Positions 1 to 8,534 of a stretch of 64,000 nucleotides of DNA are shown in pieces. The first letter of the stretch is position 1, and each line of letters starts with the position of its first letter. The stretch lies in assembly GCA_041395845.1 (NCBI GenBank), contig JAWKZS010000009.1, positions 1 to 64,000 on the forward strand. Direction: 5' to 3'. The DNA is from Ch67 sp041395845 (GTDB lineage: Bacteria; Pseudomonadota; Gammaproteobacteria; Pseudomonadales; Ketobacteraceae). The position numbers and the translations under genes are program-made. The notes below the pieces were generated by a model, which saw only the letters and a program-made list of their open reading frames with translations, ran no database searches and had not been told where the DNA came from.

Positions 1-490
1 CAGGGACCGGGCTGGTGGAAATACCGACTTCGCCACCGACTGCATAATTGCGACCGTCAGGGCCACGCTGGTACTGAAAAGAGGCGGAGCCGGCGTAGCG
101 ACCACCCACTGCTGCATGGGCTGCTTCATGGATGCGGACCTCGCGATCACGGGCACGCAACTGCTCGAGCAAGGCCTGATCGGCGAGCTCCTGTTGCTGG
201 GCGGCCGAATCCGGACGGCTTTGCGGGCTTGGAGCGGTTTCGTCCCCGCTACTGGCGTCCTGAGCAGACACTGAATCGTCGGAAGACTCAGCCGATCCTG
301 TTTGCCGTGGAGGGACGCTGTCCGGTGGGGCCTGGGTGGAAGTGCGGGTCTGGGCGCCACTGGTGCGGGCAGATTCTTCGATCGGTGCAAAAGGGGCACG
401 GGAAACCGTCTGCTCGACGCCGGTAGCAGACACCGAGCTGGCAAAAGTCGCCCCGTAGGACGCACTCTGTACCGACGGTTGTATCAACAT
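1..490 (-). CDS. SprA-family putative metalloprotease, N-terminal part (runs off the left edge)
   Basis: Reading leftward from an ATG at 490-488 gives 163 codons without a stop before the window edge. The first ~95 residues are low-complexity and rich in Ser, Thr, Pro, Gln and Ala, so probably disordered. Then comes a conserved block: VRIHEAAHAAVGGRYAG (residues 118-134), then GPDGRNYAVGGEVGIS. This combination is what I know from the SprA-related family (Pfam SprA-related, annotated as putative metalloprotease), where HEAAH (121-125) would be the zinc-binding HExxH. The catalytic remainder and C-terminus are outside the window. The upstream region has only a weak ribosome binding site. The family assignment comes from motif memory; the substrate is unknown. 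Confidence 0.72.
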   Translation of the reverse strand, partial: MLIQPSVQSASYGATFASSVSATGVEQTVSRAPFAPIEESARTSGAQTRTSTQAPPDSVPPRQTGSAESSDDSVSAQDASSGDETAPSPQSRPDSAAQQQELADQALLEQLRARDREVRIHEAAHAAVGGRYAGSASFQYQRGPDGRNYAVGGEVGISTSPVP

Positions 491-512
491 ATGTTACCCG
501 TTGTTTGAAGTG

Positions 513-746
513 TCAGACCTCGATATCGATGATGGATCCGAGGGTCTGGTTGGCGGTCGACAACACTTTTGCCGATGCCTGTACCTGTAACTTACCCTGA
601 AGCAGCCCGATAGCACCATCGGTCAGATCCCGGGTGGGATCATCAGACACACCAACCTGCGCGATCTGGGCGCTCGCCTTGCTTACGGTTCCCAGTCCTT
701 TCTGGATGCCTGCAACTCCGTTGCCCATGATGGATCCGATGGCCAT
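513..746 (-). CDS. Small protein resembling a flagellar rod/hook C-terminal segment
   Basis: A 77-residue protein. The start could be TTG at 752, but ATG at 746 is better because GAGG lies about nine bases before it. The last 30 residues (LLQGKLQVQASAKVLSTANQTLGSIIDIEV) have the heptad-like pattern and ending of flagellar rod and hook proteins (A..V...A...LG.LIDI). There is no signal peptide, membrane segment or cysteine. It lies 22 bases before the SprA-like gene in the same direction, so the two are probably co-transcribed. I do not know a demonstrated function; the rod similarity is inferred from the pattern only. Confidence 0.6.
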   Translation of the reverse strand: MAIGSIMGNGVAGIQKGLGTVSKASAQIAQVGVSDDPTRDLTDGAIGLLQGKLQVQASAKVLSTANQTLGSIIDIEV

Positions 747-857
747 CTGCAACTACCTCTATCATTCATGATACCCGCAGCGGATGCAGACTGCGGGCTA
801 TGTTCGGAGTATAGAGGAGCCCGTCAAAGTGTGCGAATTTCACTCAAGAACAGCGAT

Positions 858-882
858 GGCTGCCCCTCGGATCAGGGCAGCC
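858..882 (-). terminator. Hairpin downstream of bioD
   Basis: GGCTGCCC (858-865) pairs perfectly with GGGCAGCC (875-882) across a nine-base loop, 28 bases beyond the bioD stop. The following leftward sequence is only moderately U-rich, so it could be a weak terminator of the bio operon. A second GC-rich palindromic direct repeat overlaps the bioD stop codon itself (about 899-920). Confidence 0.45.
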
Positions 883-909
883 AAGTGGTTGAATTGTCAG
901 GCGCCGGAT

Positions 910-1605
910 TCAGGCGCCGGGTTTTAATAACAAATCAGTCTGAATAGCCGAAGCCAGCTTGGCAAAATCCGCCGCCGGCGCATGGGGAATCACCCCCAGA
1001 CAGGGGGCGGACAGCAGGGTTTTCAGGGTCTGGATATTGGCGTCGAGTTCGGGCATGTCCGGCTCGATGCAGTTGGCAACCCAGCCGGCGACCCGCAAAC
1101 CGTCCCGATAGATGGCGCGCGCCGTCAGAATCGCGTGATTGAGGCAGCCCAGCCGCATACCCACCACCAGGATGACCGGCAACTGGAGTTCGCGCACCAG
1201 GTCCGCCAGGGTTTCCTTGTCGTTCAATGGCACATACCAGCCCCCTGCCCCTTCCACCAGGGTGACATCCGCCGGTTGCATGGAGGCGCCGCGCACCATC
1301 CCGGCAATACGGGATACCAGCAGGCGGCGACCTTCATTGGCCGCGGCGATGTGGGGCGCAATGGCCGCTTCCAGCGCGAACGGATTGATTTCTTCATAGC
1401 TGAGCGTTTCGGTCATGTGCTGCTGCAGTTGCAGGGCATCGTCGTTGCGCCGCTGACCGTCCACGGTTTCGCAGCCCGCGGCAATCGGTTTCAGGGCGAT
1501 GGTCTTCAGACCCTGCTGTTTGAACGCTTCCAGCAGCAGACAGCTGACGTAGGTTTTGCCCACACCGGTATCGGTACCCGTGACAAAAAAACGCATTCTT
1601 TTCAT
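910..1605 (-). CDS. bioD: Dethiobiotin synthase BioD
   Basis: ATP-dependent carboxylation and ring closure of 7,8-diaminopelargonate to dethiobiotin, the penultimate step of biotin synthesis (cytoplasm). The 231-residue protein starts with the family P-loop GTDTGVGKT (residues 10-18), followed by the LKPIAAG segment containing the catalytic Lys and the VEGAGGWYVPL block that closes the active site. Length is normal for BioD. It is the last gene of bioB-F-H-C-D, 29 bases after bioC. An alternative start is Met4. Regulation is expected from the operon promoter and BirA operator upstream of bioB. Confidence 0.95.
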   Translation of the reverse strand: MKRMRFFVTGTDTGVGKTYVSCLLLEAFKQQGLKTIALKPIAAGCETVDGQRRNDDALQLQQHMTETLSYEEINPFALEAAIAPHIAAANEGRRLLVSRIAGMVRGASMQPADVTLVEGAGGWYVPLNDKETLADLVRELQLPVILVVGMRLGCLNHAILTARAIYRDGLRVAGWVANCIEPDMPELDANIQTLKTLLSAPCLGVIPHAPAADFAKLASAIQTDLLLKPGA

Positions 1606-1634
1606 GGCGAGGTTCCTGTTGTTTGAATCCCGGT

Positions 1635-2423
1635 TCAGTCAGCCTTGCGCGCAACGATCTGCACGATATCCCAGGTGGCCGGCAGCCCCTGAGCAGTGCG
1701 CAGCGTTTCATAGTGATCGATAAAACGGGCCATGGTCTGCTTGCCGGTCAGGTGGGTGGAGCGGCCTTCGTTGACGTTGTGGGCACCCAGAGTCTTCAGT
1801 TCATGGGTGAGCGCACGTACCGACGGGTAGTAAAGCGTTTGCTGATGACGTTCAGAGATGAGCAATGAAAAGCCCGCCTGTTTGACGGCAGTTTCCACGG
1901 CAACCAGTGCAGGAAACTGATTCACATGGACGTGCTGCGCATCGGCCTGACGCCAGCTCTGCTTGAGTTCCCACAAGGTGCGCTCCCCCGGCAGGGAAAA
2001 CGCCAGCAGCCCACCGGGCAGCAGCACATCATGCAAACGACACATCAGGGCCGACAGGGATTCGCACCACTGCAATACGAAATTGCTGAACACCAGATCA
2101 AAACTGCCAGCGTCAAAAGGCAGATCGTCCGCATCGGCGCAAACGAATTCCGCAATCACATCACCATGGTGTTCGCGGGCAAACTGCAGCATGCCGGGCG
2201 CAAAATCCAGGGCCGTCACTGCATCGGCCATCTGCGTCAAATGACGGGTCAACTGGCCGGTGCCGCAACCGATGTCCAGTGCGCGGGAGGATGAGCGATC
2301 GGATGGCAGCCGTTGCAGCAACGCCTGACCCACCTGCATCTGCAGATGGGCAACGCTGTCGTAATGGCTGGCTGCCTTACTGAATGACTGAGCGACGGCT
2401 TTCTTGTTGATGGCAGTAGTCAC
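1635..2423 (-). CDS. bioC: Malonyl-ACP O-methyltransferase BioC
   Basis: SAM-dependent enzyme that methylates the free carboxyl of malonyl-ACP, disguising it so that fatty-acid synthesis can build the pimeloyl chain. The class I methyltransferase SAM motif LDIGCGTG lies at residues 49-56, ADDLPFD and LVFSNFVLQW follow as motifs II and III, and the N-terminus (KAVAQSFSKAASHYDSVAHLQ) is typical of BioC. The protein has 262 residues. Its start overlaps the bioH stop by four bases, so the two are probably translationally coupled. Confidence 0.94.
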   Translation of the reverse strand: MTTAINKKAVAQSFSKAASHYDSVAHLQMQVGQALLQRLPSDRSSSRALDIGCGTGQLTRHLTQMADAVTALDFAPGMLQFAREHHGDVIAEFVCADADDLPFDAGSFDLVFSNFVLQWCESLSALMCRLHDVLLPGGLLAFSLPGERTLWELKQSWRQADAQHVHVNQFPALVAVETAVKQAGFSLLISERHQQTLYYPSVRALTHELKTLGAHNVNEGRSTHLTGKQTMARFIDHYETLRTAQGLPATWDIVQIVARKAD

Positions 2424-3223
2424 AACAAGCCACGCTCACGCAGAAAATCCGTGCAGGCCGCCACGAACAGTTCCGGCGCAGAAATGAAAGGAACATGACT
2501 GGCGCCTTTGATAATCGCGGTAGCTGCATCCGGCTGATAATCTGTCAGTGCAGCGCTGACGCCCACCGGCACCAGATTGTCTTTTTCACCGAAGACATGC
2601 AGCGTGGGACAGCGAATGCTTTTCAGATCATCCAGCAGCTGCACATCGCGCAGAATCTCCAGTCCGGCACGCAGGGCTTTCTGCGCGGGCAGCCCATGGA
2701 AATACACCAGATCCTTCAGCGTGCGCACATCCTCCCGCATGGTGTCACTGTCCTTGCATTGCAGGGCCAGGAAACGGATCAACGTGCCTTCCCAGTCTTC
2801 TTCAAACAGATTGCGAAAGCCCTGCAGAACGTCGGCATTCATCGCCACCGGCCAGCGTTCATCAGCAACAAACTGTGGCGAACTGGCGACGGTGATCAGT
2901 CCGCTGATGCGGTCAGGATGATTTATCGCTGCCCGCATCGCCACCATGCCACCCAGCGACCAACCCAGCCAGATTCCACGCTGCGGCGCCACCGCCAGCA
3001 CCTGTTCCACCAGATAGTCCAGGTTATAGTCGCCACCGGGAATTGGACTGCGCCCCAGCCCCGGCAGATCGATCACAGTGACGCGAAAATGCTCCAGTAG
3101 TGCCGGAATAACCGGATCCCACACGAGGCTGTGCAGGCCCCAGCCGTGCAGCAATACCAGGTCCGCCGGATTCTCGTGGGAGCCGGTACAGGCAAAGGTG
3201 TCGTGGTACAACGTCAACGCCAC
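2420..3223 (-). CDS. bioH: Pimeloyl-ACP methyl ester carboxylesterase BioH
   Basis: An alpha/beta hydrolase that removes the methyl group added by BioC once pimeloyl-ACP methyl ester has been made, freeing pimeloyl-ACP for BioF. The 267 residues show the oxyanion region LLHGWG (24-29), the nucleophile elbow GWSLGG with Ser89, and candidates for the rest of the triad at Asp215 (GEKDNLVP) and His243 (ASHVPF). The first ten bases overlap the end of bioF and the last four overlap the start of bioC. Having bioH inside the operon, rather than elsewhere as in E. coli, is the Pseudomonas-type arrangement. Confidence 0.94.
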   Translation of the reverse strand: MALTLYHDTFACTGSHENPADLVLLHGWGLHSLVWDPVIPALLEHFRVTVIDLPGLGRSPIPGGDYNLDYLVEQVLAVAPQRGIWLGWSLGGMVAMRAAINHPDRISGLITVASSPQFVADERWPVAMNADVLQGFRNLFEEDWEGTLIRFLALQCKDSDTMREDVRTLKDLVYFHGLPAQKALRAGLEILRDVQLLDDLKSIRCPTLHVFGEKDNLVPVGVSAALTDYQPDAATAIIKGASHVPFISAPELFVAACTDFLRERGLL

Positions 3224-4398
3224 GGTTCTTCCTCTTGGTTGCTGTGCAATTCCTGCAGGACATTCAGCAGGGATTCAATCTGTTCGGGGGAATGGGCGGC
3301 ACTCAAGGTAATTCGCAGCCGGGAACTGCCTTGCGGCACCGTGGGTGGCCGGATGGCACTCACCAGAAAGCCGCGCTGCTGCAATTGGCTGCTAAGTTGC
3401 AGCGCTTTATCTGCCGCACCGACCAGCAGCGGTTGAATCGCCGTGGGGGATTCCATCACCGGCAGACCCCGCTGTTGTGCGCCACTGCGAAACTGTGCGA
3501 TCAATTGCTGCAGATGAGGGATTCGCCAAGATTCTTCCTGCAGCAGACGCAGACTTTCCTGCGTCGCGGCTGCAACCGCCGGCGGCATCGCGGTAGAGTA
3601 AATATAGGGACGGCATTCCTGGATCAGGCATTCGATCAGATCGTCACTGCCAGCCACGAAAGCGCCATAGGTTCCCAGCGCTTTGCCAAGCGTCGCCATG
3701 TACACCGGCACCTGATCCACGGTCAGCTTGAAATGATCCAGCGAGCCGCGACCGTCCTGTCCTAACACACCAAAACCATGGGCATCGTCCACCATCAGCC
3801 ACGCACCATGTTCTGTGCACTCACTGGCGATGGCCGGCAGCGGCGCGATATCACCGTCCATACTGAACACGGCATCCGTCGCCACCAGCACGCGCTTGGC
3901 GGCGCAATCCTGCAAGCGCTGACGCAGATGCGCGACATCATTGTGATGATAGCGCTGCAGCTGACTGCGACCGAGCAGCGCACCGTCCAGCAGCGACGCG
4001 TGATTGAGCCTGTCTTCCAGCACCACATCATTGCGTTCTACCAGGGTGCTGATCACCCCCAGATTCGCCATGAATCCGGTAGAAAACAGCAACGCACGCG
4101 GGCGCTGCACAAAATCCGCCAGCGCTTCTTCCAGAGCGTGATGGAAACGATGATGGCCGATCACCAGATGGGAGGCGCCGCTGCCGACGCCCGCGTCACT
4201 GGCTGCCCGTTGCAGCGCGGCGATCACCGACGGATGATTGGCCAGGCCCAGATAATCGTTGCTGCAGAAATTCACCAGCGTTTGACCATCCACCTGAATC
4301 TGCGCCGTCTGCGGCGATTCCAGTACGCGCCGGCGCCGATACAGATGCTGTTGCTGCCGCTCCTGCAGACGCCGGCTCAGCTGGAATGGATCAGACAT
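3214..4398 (-). CDS. bioF: 8-amino-7-oxononanoate synthase BioF
   Basis: PLP enzyme condensing pimeloyl-ACP (or CoA) with L-alanine to 8-amino-7-oxononanoate, the first step of the biotin ring pathway. It has 394 residues of the alpha-oxoamine synthase family: N-terminal substrate region with FCSNDYLGLANHP (44-56), GSGASHLVIGHHRFHHALE, the PLP-contacting DDAHGFG (204-210), and the Schiff-base lysine in TLGKALG (Lys239). It lies 18 bases after bioB and overlaps bioH by ten bases. No bioA is in this window, so the next enzyme must be encoded elsewhere. Confidence 0.96.
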   Translation of the reverse strand: MSDPFQLSRRLQERQQQHLYRRRRVLESPQTAQIQVDGQTLVNFCSNDYLGLANHPSVIAALQRAASDAGVGSGASHLVIGHHRFHHALEEALADFVQRPRALLFSTGFMANLGVISTLVERNDVVLEDRLNHASLLDGALLGRSQLQRYHHNDVAHLRQRLQDCAAKRVLVATDAVFSMDGDIAPLPAIASECTEHGAWLMVDDAHGFGVLGQDGRGSLDHFKLTVDQVPVYMATLGKALGTYGAFVAGSDDLIECLIQECRPYIYSTAMPPAVAAATQESLRLLQEESWRIPHLQQLIAQFRSGAQQRGLPVMESPTAIQPLLVGAADKALQLSSQLQQRGFLVSAIRPPTVPQGSSRLRITLSAAHSPEQIESLLNVLQELHSNQEEEPWR

Positions 4399-4416
4399 GG
4401 GAATATCCCGTATCGA

Positions 4417-5526
4417 TCAGTTCAGCTTGGGGCAATTGGCGGGAATCGCTTCCTGCACGGATGTCTTGCGAGCGGCATCGACGAACAGGTGCGCGGTTTT
4501 CTGATGTTCCACCGCCGCCAGAATCTCGGCTTCCACCGCTTCATCAGTGGTGCCACCCAATTCCAGCGGACGAATGCCCAGCTTGTTGAACAGCTGCATG
4601 TCCTTGGACGCTTCCGGATTGGAGGTGGTCAGCAAGCGCTCGCCGTAGAAAATGGAATTGGCACCGGCGAGGAAACACATGGCCTGCATCTGCTCATTCA
4701 TCTGCTCACGGCCGGCGGACAGACGCACAAAGGACTTCGGCATCAGGATACGGGCCACGGCGATGCTGCGGATGAAATCGAACGGATCGAGATCGTCGAC
4801 ATTTTCCAGCGGCGTGCCTTCGATTTTCACCAGCATGTTGATGGGAACGCTTTCCGGATGATCCGGCAGATTCGCCAGCTGCATCAGCAGGCCGGCGCGA
4901 TCACGCTGGGTTTCACCCATGCCCAGAATGCCGCCGCAGCAGATTTTCATGCCGGCTTCACGCACATTGGACAGAGTATCCAGGCGATCCTGATAGGTGC
5001 GCGTGGTGATGATGGAATTGTAATGTTCCGGTGACGTGTCCAGATTGTGGTTGTAGTAATCCAGCCCGGCATCTGCCAGTGCCTGCGCCTGGCCCTTGTC
5101 CAGCATACCCAGGGTCATACAGGTCTCCATCCCCAGGGACTTCACCTGCTTCACCATTTCCAGCACGTAAGGCATATCCTTGTCACGGGGGGAACGCCAG
5201 GCGGCACCCATGCAGAAGCGCGAGGCACCCTTTTCCCGGGCAATCTTCGCTTCAGTCACAACCTTCTGGATTTCCAGCAGCTTCTCTTTCTCAAGACCCG
5301 TGTTGTAGTGGCCACTCTGGGAGCAGTACTTGCAGTCCTCAGGGCAGGCGCCGGTCTTGATGCTCAGCAGGGTACTGATCTGGACCGCATTGGGATCGTG
5401 AAACTGGCGGTGGACCGTCTGGGCCTGAAACAGCAGGTCATTGAAGGGCAACTGGAACAGGGCTTCGATTTCCTTGATGGTCCAGTCATGACGAATGCTG
5501 GCGGCCGGGTGCTGGGCGACGGTCAT
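4417..5526 (-). CDS. bioB: Biotin synthase BioB
   Basis: Radical-SAM enzyme inserting sulfur into dethiobiotin to make biotin. The 369-residue sequence carries the radical SAM cluster motif CPEDCKYC (Cys61, Cys65, Cys68) and the conserved SGHYNTGLEKEKLL, TCMTLGMLDKGQA, YYNHNLDTSPE and CCGGILGMGE blocks that line the active site and second cluster. It is the first gene of the operon, preceded by the promoter and BirA-type operator at 5589-5642. Length and N-terminus are normal. Confidence 0.97.
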   Translation of the reverse strand: MTVAQHPAASIRHDWTIKEIEALFQLPFNDLLFQAQTVHRQFHDPNAVQISTLLSIKTGACPEDCKYCSQSGHYNTGLEKEKLLEIQKVVTEAKIAREKGASRFCMGAAWRSPRDKDMPYVLEMVKQVKSLGMETCMTLGMLDKGQAQALADAGLDYYNHNLDTSPEHYNSIITTRTYQDRLDTLSNVREAGMKICCGGILGMGETQRDRAGLLMQLANLPDHPESVPINMLVKIEGTPLENVDDLDPFDFIRSIAVARILMPKSFVRLSAGREQMNEQMQAMCFLAGANSIFYGERLLTTSNPEASKDMQLFNKLGIRPLELGGTTDEAVEAEILAAVEHQKTAHLFVDAARKTSVQEAIPANCPKLN

Positions 5527-5588
5527 TTCCCTCTACTCCTAACTGAATTCTGCTGTTTTTTGTGCGGACAACGTCTAGTAAGCAAGCA

Positions 5589-5616
5589 TCTTATTGACCC
5601 ACCCCGACTTGTCAAC
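5589..5616 (-). promoter_or_regulatory. bioB operon promoter
   Basis: On the minus strand a perfect -35 TTGACA (5616-5611) is followed after 16 bases by TAAGAT (5594-5589). The bioB start lies about 60 bases further. The -35 hexamer is inside the left arm of the BirA-type operator, so repressor binding would block polymerase. Confidence 0.75.
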
Positions 5617-5642
5617 CACAAACCCGTAACAAGGTTTACTGC
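5610..5642. promoter_or_regulatory. BirA-type biotin operator
   Basis: The half-sites TTGTCAACC (5610-5618) and GGTTTACTG (5634-5642) are separated by exactly 15 bases. The BirA operator consensus established for proteobacteria is TTGTAAACC-N14/15-GGTTTACAA, so 15 of 18 half-site positions match. It overlaps the bioB -35 box and lies between divergent bioB and comF. A BirA with a DNA-binding domain is encoded in this window at 51347-52315, consistent with repression when biotinoyl-AMP is abundant. Confidence 0.85.
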
Positions 5643-5663
5643 AGGCCACTTATTCACCTAAAT

Positions 5664-6356
5664 ATGTTTTTCTGTCTCCTTTGTCATAGCCGCTGCCAGC
5701 CCCATAGCGACGTCTGTCAGGCCTGCGAGGGTAACCTGCCCTGGCATCACCATGGCTGCCGCGTCTGCGCCGAACCGCTCGACAGCGCGCTGGAATCCCT
5801 CTGTATACGCTGCCAGCGCGAACTGCCCGCGGTGGATCAGGCTGTCACCGTATTTCGTTATGCCTTTCCAATGGATCAACTGATCCTCGCCATGAAACAG
5901 CAGCCCCGTCCCGACCTGCTCACCAGCTTCGCCCGCTGGATGAGTGATCACCTCGCCGATTCCCGCGTTGCCAAACCGGATCTGTTGCTGCCGGTACCCA
6001 TGCATCCTGCGAAGCAGCGCCAGCGGGGATTTAACCAGGCCGCCGTCCTTGCCCATCGGGTGGGAAAACAGCTGAAAATCCCGGTACGCCACGATCTGCT
6101 GTCCAAGCGTACCTCCACAGAGGAACAGAAGACCCTGTCGCGGGAACAGCGTCAGCGCAATCTGGCTAACGCCTTCAAACTGGAACGGGTGACACTGCTG
6201 CAAATGCGGCCACGGCCCCGCCACATCGCCCTGGTGGACGACGTCATCACCACCGGCACCACCACCGCCCAGCTGGCGGCGCTGCTGAAAAAATCCGGCA
6301 TCGCCCGGGTTGATGTCTGGGCGCTGGCAAAAACCCCGCTGCAGAATCCAGGGTAA
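5664..6356 (+). CDS. comF: ComF family phosphoribosyltransferase-like protein
   Basis: ComF/GntX family protein, 230 residues. Cys pairs at the N-terminus (C4/C7, C18/C21, C32/C35, C47/C50) form the usual zinc-ribbon segment. The C-terminus has the type I phosphoribosyltransferase PRPP-binding signature HIALVDDVITTGTTTAQ. Members are needed for DNA uptake in naturally competent bacteria, where ComFC is thought to act at the inner membrane on incoming single-stranded DNA; elsewhere the role is unclear. It is divergent from bioB across the BirA operator, so that site might also influence it (inference). Confidence 0.85.
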   Translation: MFFCLLCHSRCQPHSDVCQACEGNLPWHHHGCRVCAEPLDSALESLCIRCQRELPAVDQAVTVFRYAFPMDQLILAMKQQPRPDLLTSFARWMSDHLADSRVAKPDLLLPVPMHPAKQRQRGFNQAAVLAHRVGKQLKIPVRHDLLSKRTSTEEQKTLSREQRQRNLANAFKLERVTLLQMRPRPRHIALVDDVITTGTTTAQLAALLKKSGIARVDVWALAKTPLQNPG

Positions 6357-6406
6357 AAATCATTCTGTGATAGCATGCCGCCACAGACAGCTGACGGTGA
6401 CCGGAC

Positions 6407-7402
6407 ATGACACAACAGGAGCTCCATTCCGACTATTCCCATCTGACACCGGATCTGGTGATCGCCGCAGTGGAATCGCAGGGTTTCTGGTCTGATGCGC
6501 GCATCTTCCCGCTCAACAGCTATGAAAACCGGGTCTATCAGGTAGGCATAGAAGAAGCCGAGCCGATGATTGCCAAGTTTTACCGTCCTCTGCGCTGGAG
6601 CGATGCCGCCATTCTGGAAGAGCATGCCTTCTCCCAGCAGCTCGCCGATCTGGAACTGCCGGCAGTTGCACCCTGGAAAAATGCCGCAGGGGACACGCTG
6701 CACCGGTTTGGCGGTTACCGCTTTGCGCTGTACCGCCGTCAGGGCGGCCAGGCGCCCGAACAGGACGATTTCGATCAACTGCTCTGGCTGGGTCGACTGC
6801 TGGGGCGCTTTCATCAGGCTGCCCAGACTGAACTGTTCCAGGCCCGGCCAACCCTGACCGTGCAACGCATGATCCGCGAACCAGCGGATTTCATCCTGCA
6901 GTCGGAATTTCTGCCTGGCTATCTGCGCGACCGCTATCAGGACATTACCAGCCAGCTCGAGCGCCGCTGCCAGCAGGCGTTCGACGACATTCAGCCGCGG
7001 TTTCTGCGCTGCCACGGCGACTGCCATATCGGCAACATTCTCTGGCATCGCGACACCGGCCCATGGTTTGTGGATTTTGATGACTGCATGAACGCACCGG
7101 CGGTGCAGGATTTGTGGATGCTGCTGGCCGGCAGCCGCATTGAACAGCGTGCCCAGTTCAGCGAACTGCTGGAAGGTTACGAGGAATTCTTTGACTTCAA
7201 CCGGCGCGAACTGCAGCTGATCGAACCGCTGCGCGCCATGCGCATGGTGTATTACGCAGGCTGGCTGGCCCGGCGCTGGGACGATCCCGCATTCCCTGCC
7301 AACTTCACCTGGTTCAACACCAGCCACTACTGGCAGAACCACGTCAACAGCCTGCTTGAACAGTTGCATATGCTGGATGAGGAACCGTTTCAGCTGTACT
7401 GA
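6407..7402 (+). CDS. srkA: SrkA/YihE-like stress response protein kinase
   Basis: A 331-residue aminoglycoside-phosphotransferase-fold kinase. It shows the YihE N-terminus (SYENRVYQVG, then KFYRPLRWS with the ATP-site Lys57), the catalytic loop CHGDCHIGN (His203, Asp205, Asn210) and the metal-binding FVDFDD (Asp223). In E. coli SrkA is a Ser/Thr kinase that protects against stress-induced death; substrate here is unknown. It starts 50 bases after comF and may be co-transcribed. Full length compared with the family. Confidence 0.88.
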   Translation: MTQQELHSDYSHLTPDLVIAAVESQGFWSDARIFPLNSYENRVYQVGIEEAEPMIAKFYRPLRWSDAAILEEHAFSQQLADLELPAVAPWKNAAGDTLHRFGGYRFALYRRQGGQAPEQDDFDQLLWLGRLLGRFHQAAQTELFQARPTLTVQRMIREPADFILQSEFLPGYLRDRYQDITSQLERRCQQAFDDIQPRFLRCHGDCHIGNILWHRDTGPWFVDFDDCMNAPAVQDLWMLLAGSRIEQRAQFSELLEGYEEFFDFNRRELQLIEPLRAMRMVYYAGWLARRWDDPAFPANFTWFNTSHYWQNHVNSLLEQLHMLDEEPFQLY

Positions 7403-7430
7403 AAATACTGTTGCGCCCAACCAACAAAAA

Positions 7431-7450
7431 AGGCGTGATCGCTCACGCCT
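7431..7450. terminator. Bidirectional hairpin terminator between srkA and the dehydrogenase gene
   Basis: AGGCGTGA (7431-7438) pairs perfectly with TCACGCCT (7443-7450) around TCGC. Leftward it is followed by a run of T (six A on the plus strand at 7425-7430), the arrangement expected for termination of the leftward gene. Rightward the tail is weaker. Confidence 0.75.
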
Positions 7451-7476
7451 TCCTGCTGTTCAAACGTCAGCGCGGT

Positions 7477-8472
7477 TCACGCCGCCTGCTTCAGTACCGG
7501 CTCCTCAGGCAGCTTGTCCAGCAATTCCTCCAGATGCACCGTCGGCTGTCCCAGCTTGTGCCCTTCCTCAATGAAGGTTTTCAGCATCAGCCGCGTCTGA
7601 GGTGCCGTTTTCACGAAATGGAATTTCACAAACGACTCAGCATCCATCGGTGACAGAAACCGGATCACCGGCAGCGCCATCTTGACCCAGAACATACTGA
7701 ACAGCCGCTCAGTCCAGTTCTGATGCTTGCCGAACTTCGCCGCCACGATATGCAGCGCTTCCTTACCTGCATCCACCGCCAGATCCAGGGACTGACCATT
7801 CAGCAACCGCTTGAACGACCAGTTTTCCAGCTCAAGAGACGCCACCAGCGGAATCATCCAGGCCGAGCGGTCGGCATACGAACGGGAGGCATCACGCTCC
7901 ACCCTAACATTGAAACGGCCAGACGCCATGGCCTCAGCCACATCCGGCACCCGCTCGGAGCTGCCCGAAAAATCAGCGGTCATCATCGGTAACAGCAGAT
8001 AGGCCACACCATGCTTGTCCGCATCGGGATGATGATCAGGCAGATCCGGCAGCGGGGTCTGGTAGCTGATGAAATTCACTACCCCGCAGACAACCTGCTC
8101 AGGCGGGAAAACACTCAGAACGTAATCACGATCATCCAGATCAGGCTGCAACATGATCACCGTCGCATCACCGATCACCTCCCGCAGCCGGATCAGCCAT
8201 TCGCCCCGCAACGCGTTGGATGGCACCGTCAACCATACCTGATCAAACTGCACCTGCTTCAATTCGGCCAGATCGGTGTAAACGCCGTCCGCCTTGAAAA
8301 ACTCGGCGGAACCCAACCCGCTGCGACGGCAACGGTACAGGGTAAATCCGTTTTCGCATTCTTCTTTATATTGTTCTTTGACGAAGTAAGAAACGGACGC
8401 ACCACCCCTTTGCAGATAGTGCCCGTACACCTGACCGACTGCGCCTGCACCAACGATCAACGCTGTTACCAC
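7477..8472 (-). CDS. Ketopantoate reductase family dehydrogenase
   Basis: A 331-residue protein starting at a GTG with GAGGG eight bases upstream. The N-terminal Rossmann fold shows GAGAVGQVYG (residues 8-17), as in the ApbA/PanE N-terminal domain. A central VWLTVPSNAL block and a helical C-terminal half follow. It is longer than true PanE (~300) and the C-terminus does not look like the canonical pantoate-binding domain, so I would not name it panE. Possible roles are pantoate or another 2-oxo-acid reduction. Monocistronic, between two terminators. Confidence 0.72.
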   Translation of the reverse strand: MVTALIVGAGAVGQVYGHYLQRGGASVSYFVKEQYKEECENGFTLYRCRRSGLGSAEFFKADGVYTDLAELKQVQFDQVWLTVPSNALRGEWLIRLREVIGDATVIMLQPDLDDRDYVLSVFPPEQVVCGVVNFISYQTPLPDLPDHHPDADKHGVAYLLLPMMTADFSGSSERVPDVAEAMASGRFNVRVERDASRSYADRSAWMIPLVASLELENWSFKRLLNGQSLDLAVDAGKEALHIVAAKFGKHQNWTERLFSMFWVKMALPVIRFLSPMDAESFVKFHFVKTAPQTRLMLKTFIEEGHKLGQPTVHLEELLDKLPEEPVLKQAA

Positions 8473-8504
8473 GATTCCAACCCTCTATGAGCGACAGTGT
8501 TTTG

Positions 8505-8534
8505 ATTCTATGCACGCTCTCTTTGCAGCCTCAA
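8505..8534 (-). promoter_or_regulatory. Promoter of the ketopantoate-reductase-like gene
   Basis: Minus strand TTGAGG (8534-8529), 18 bases, TAGAAT (8510-8505). The predicted transcript starts roughly 25 bases before the GTG at 8472. Confidence 0.5.

Noticed and set aside
229..508. Two small rightward reading frames near the left edge
   Set aside because: They lie opposite the SprA-like gene, whose leftward translation has clear conserved motifs.
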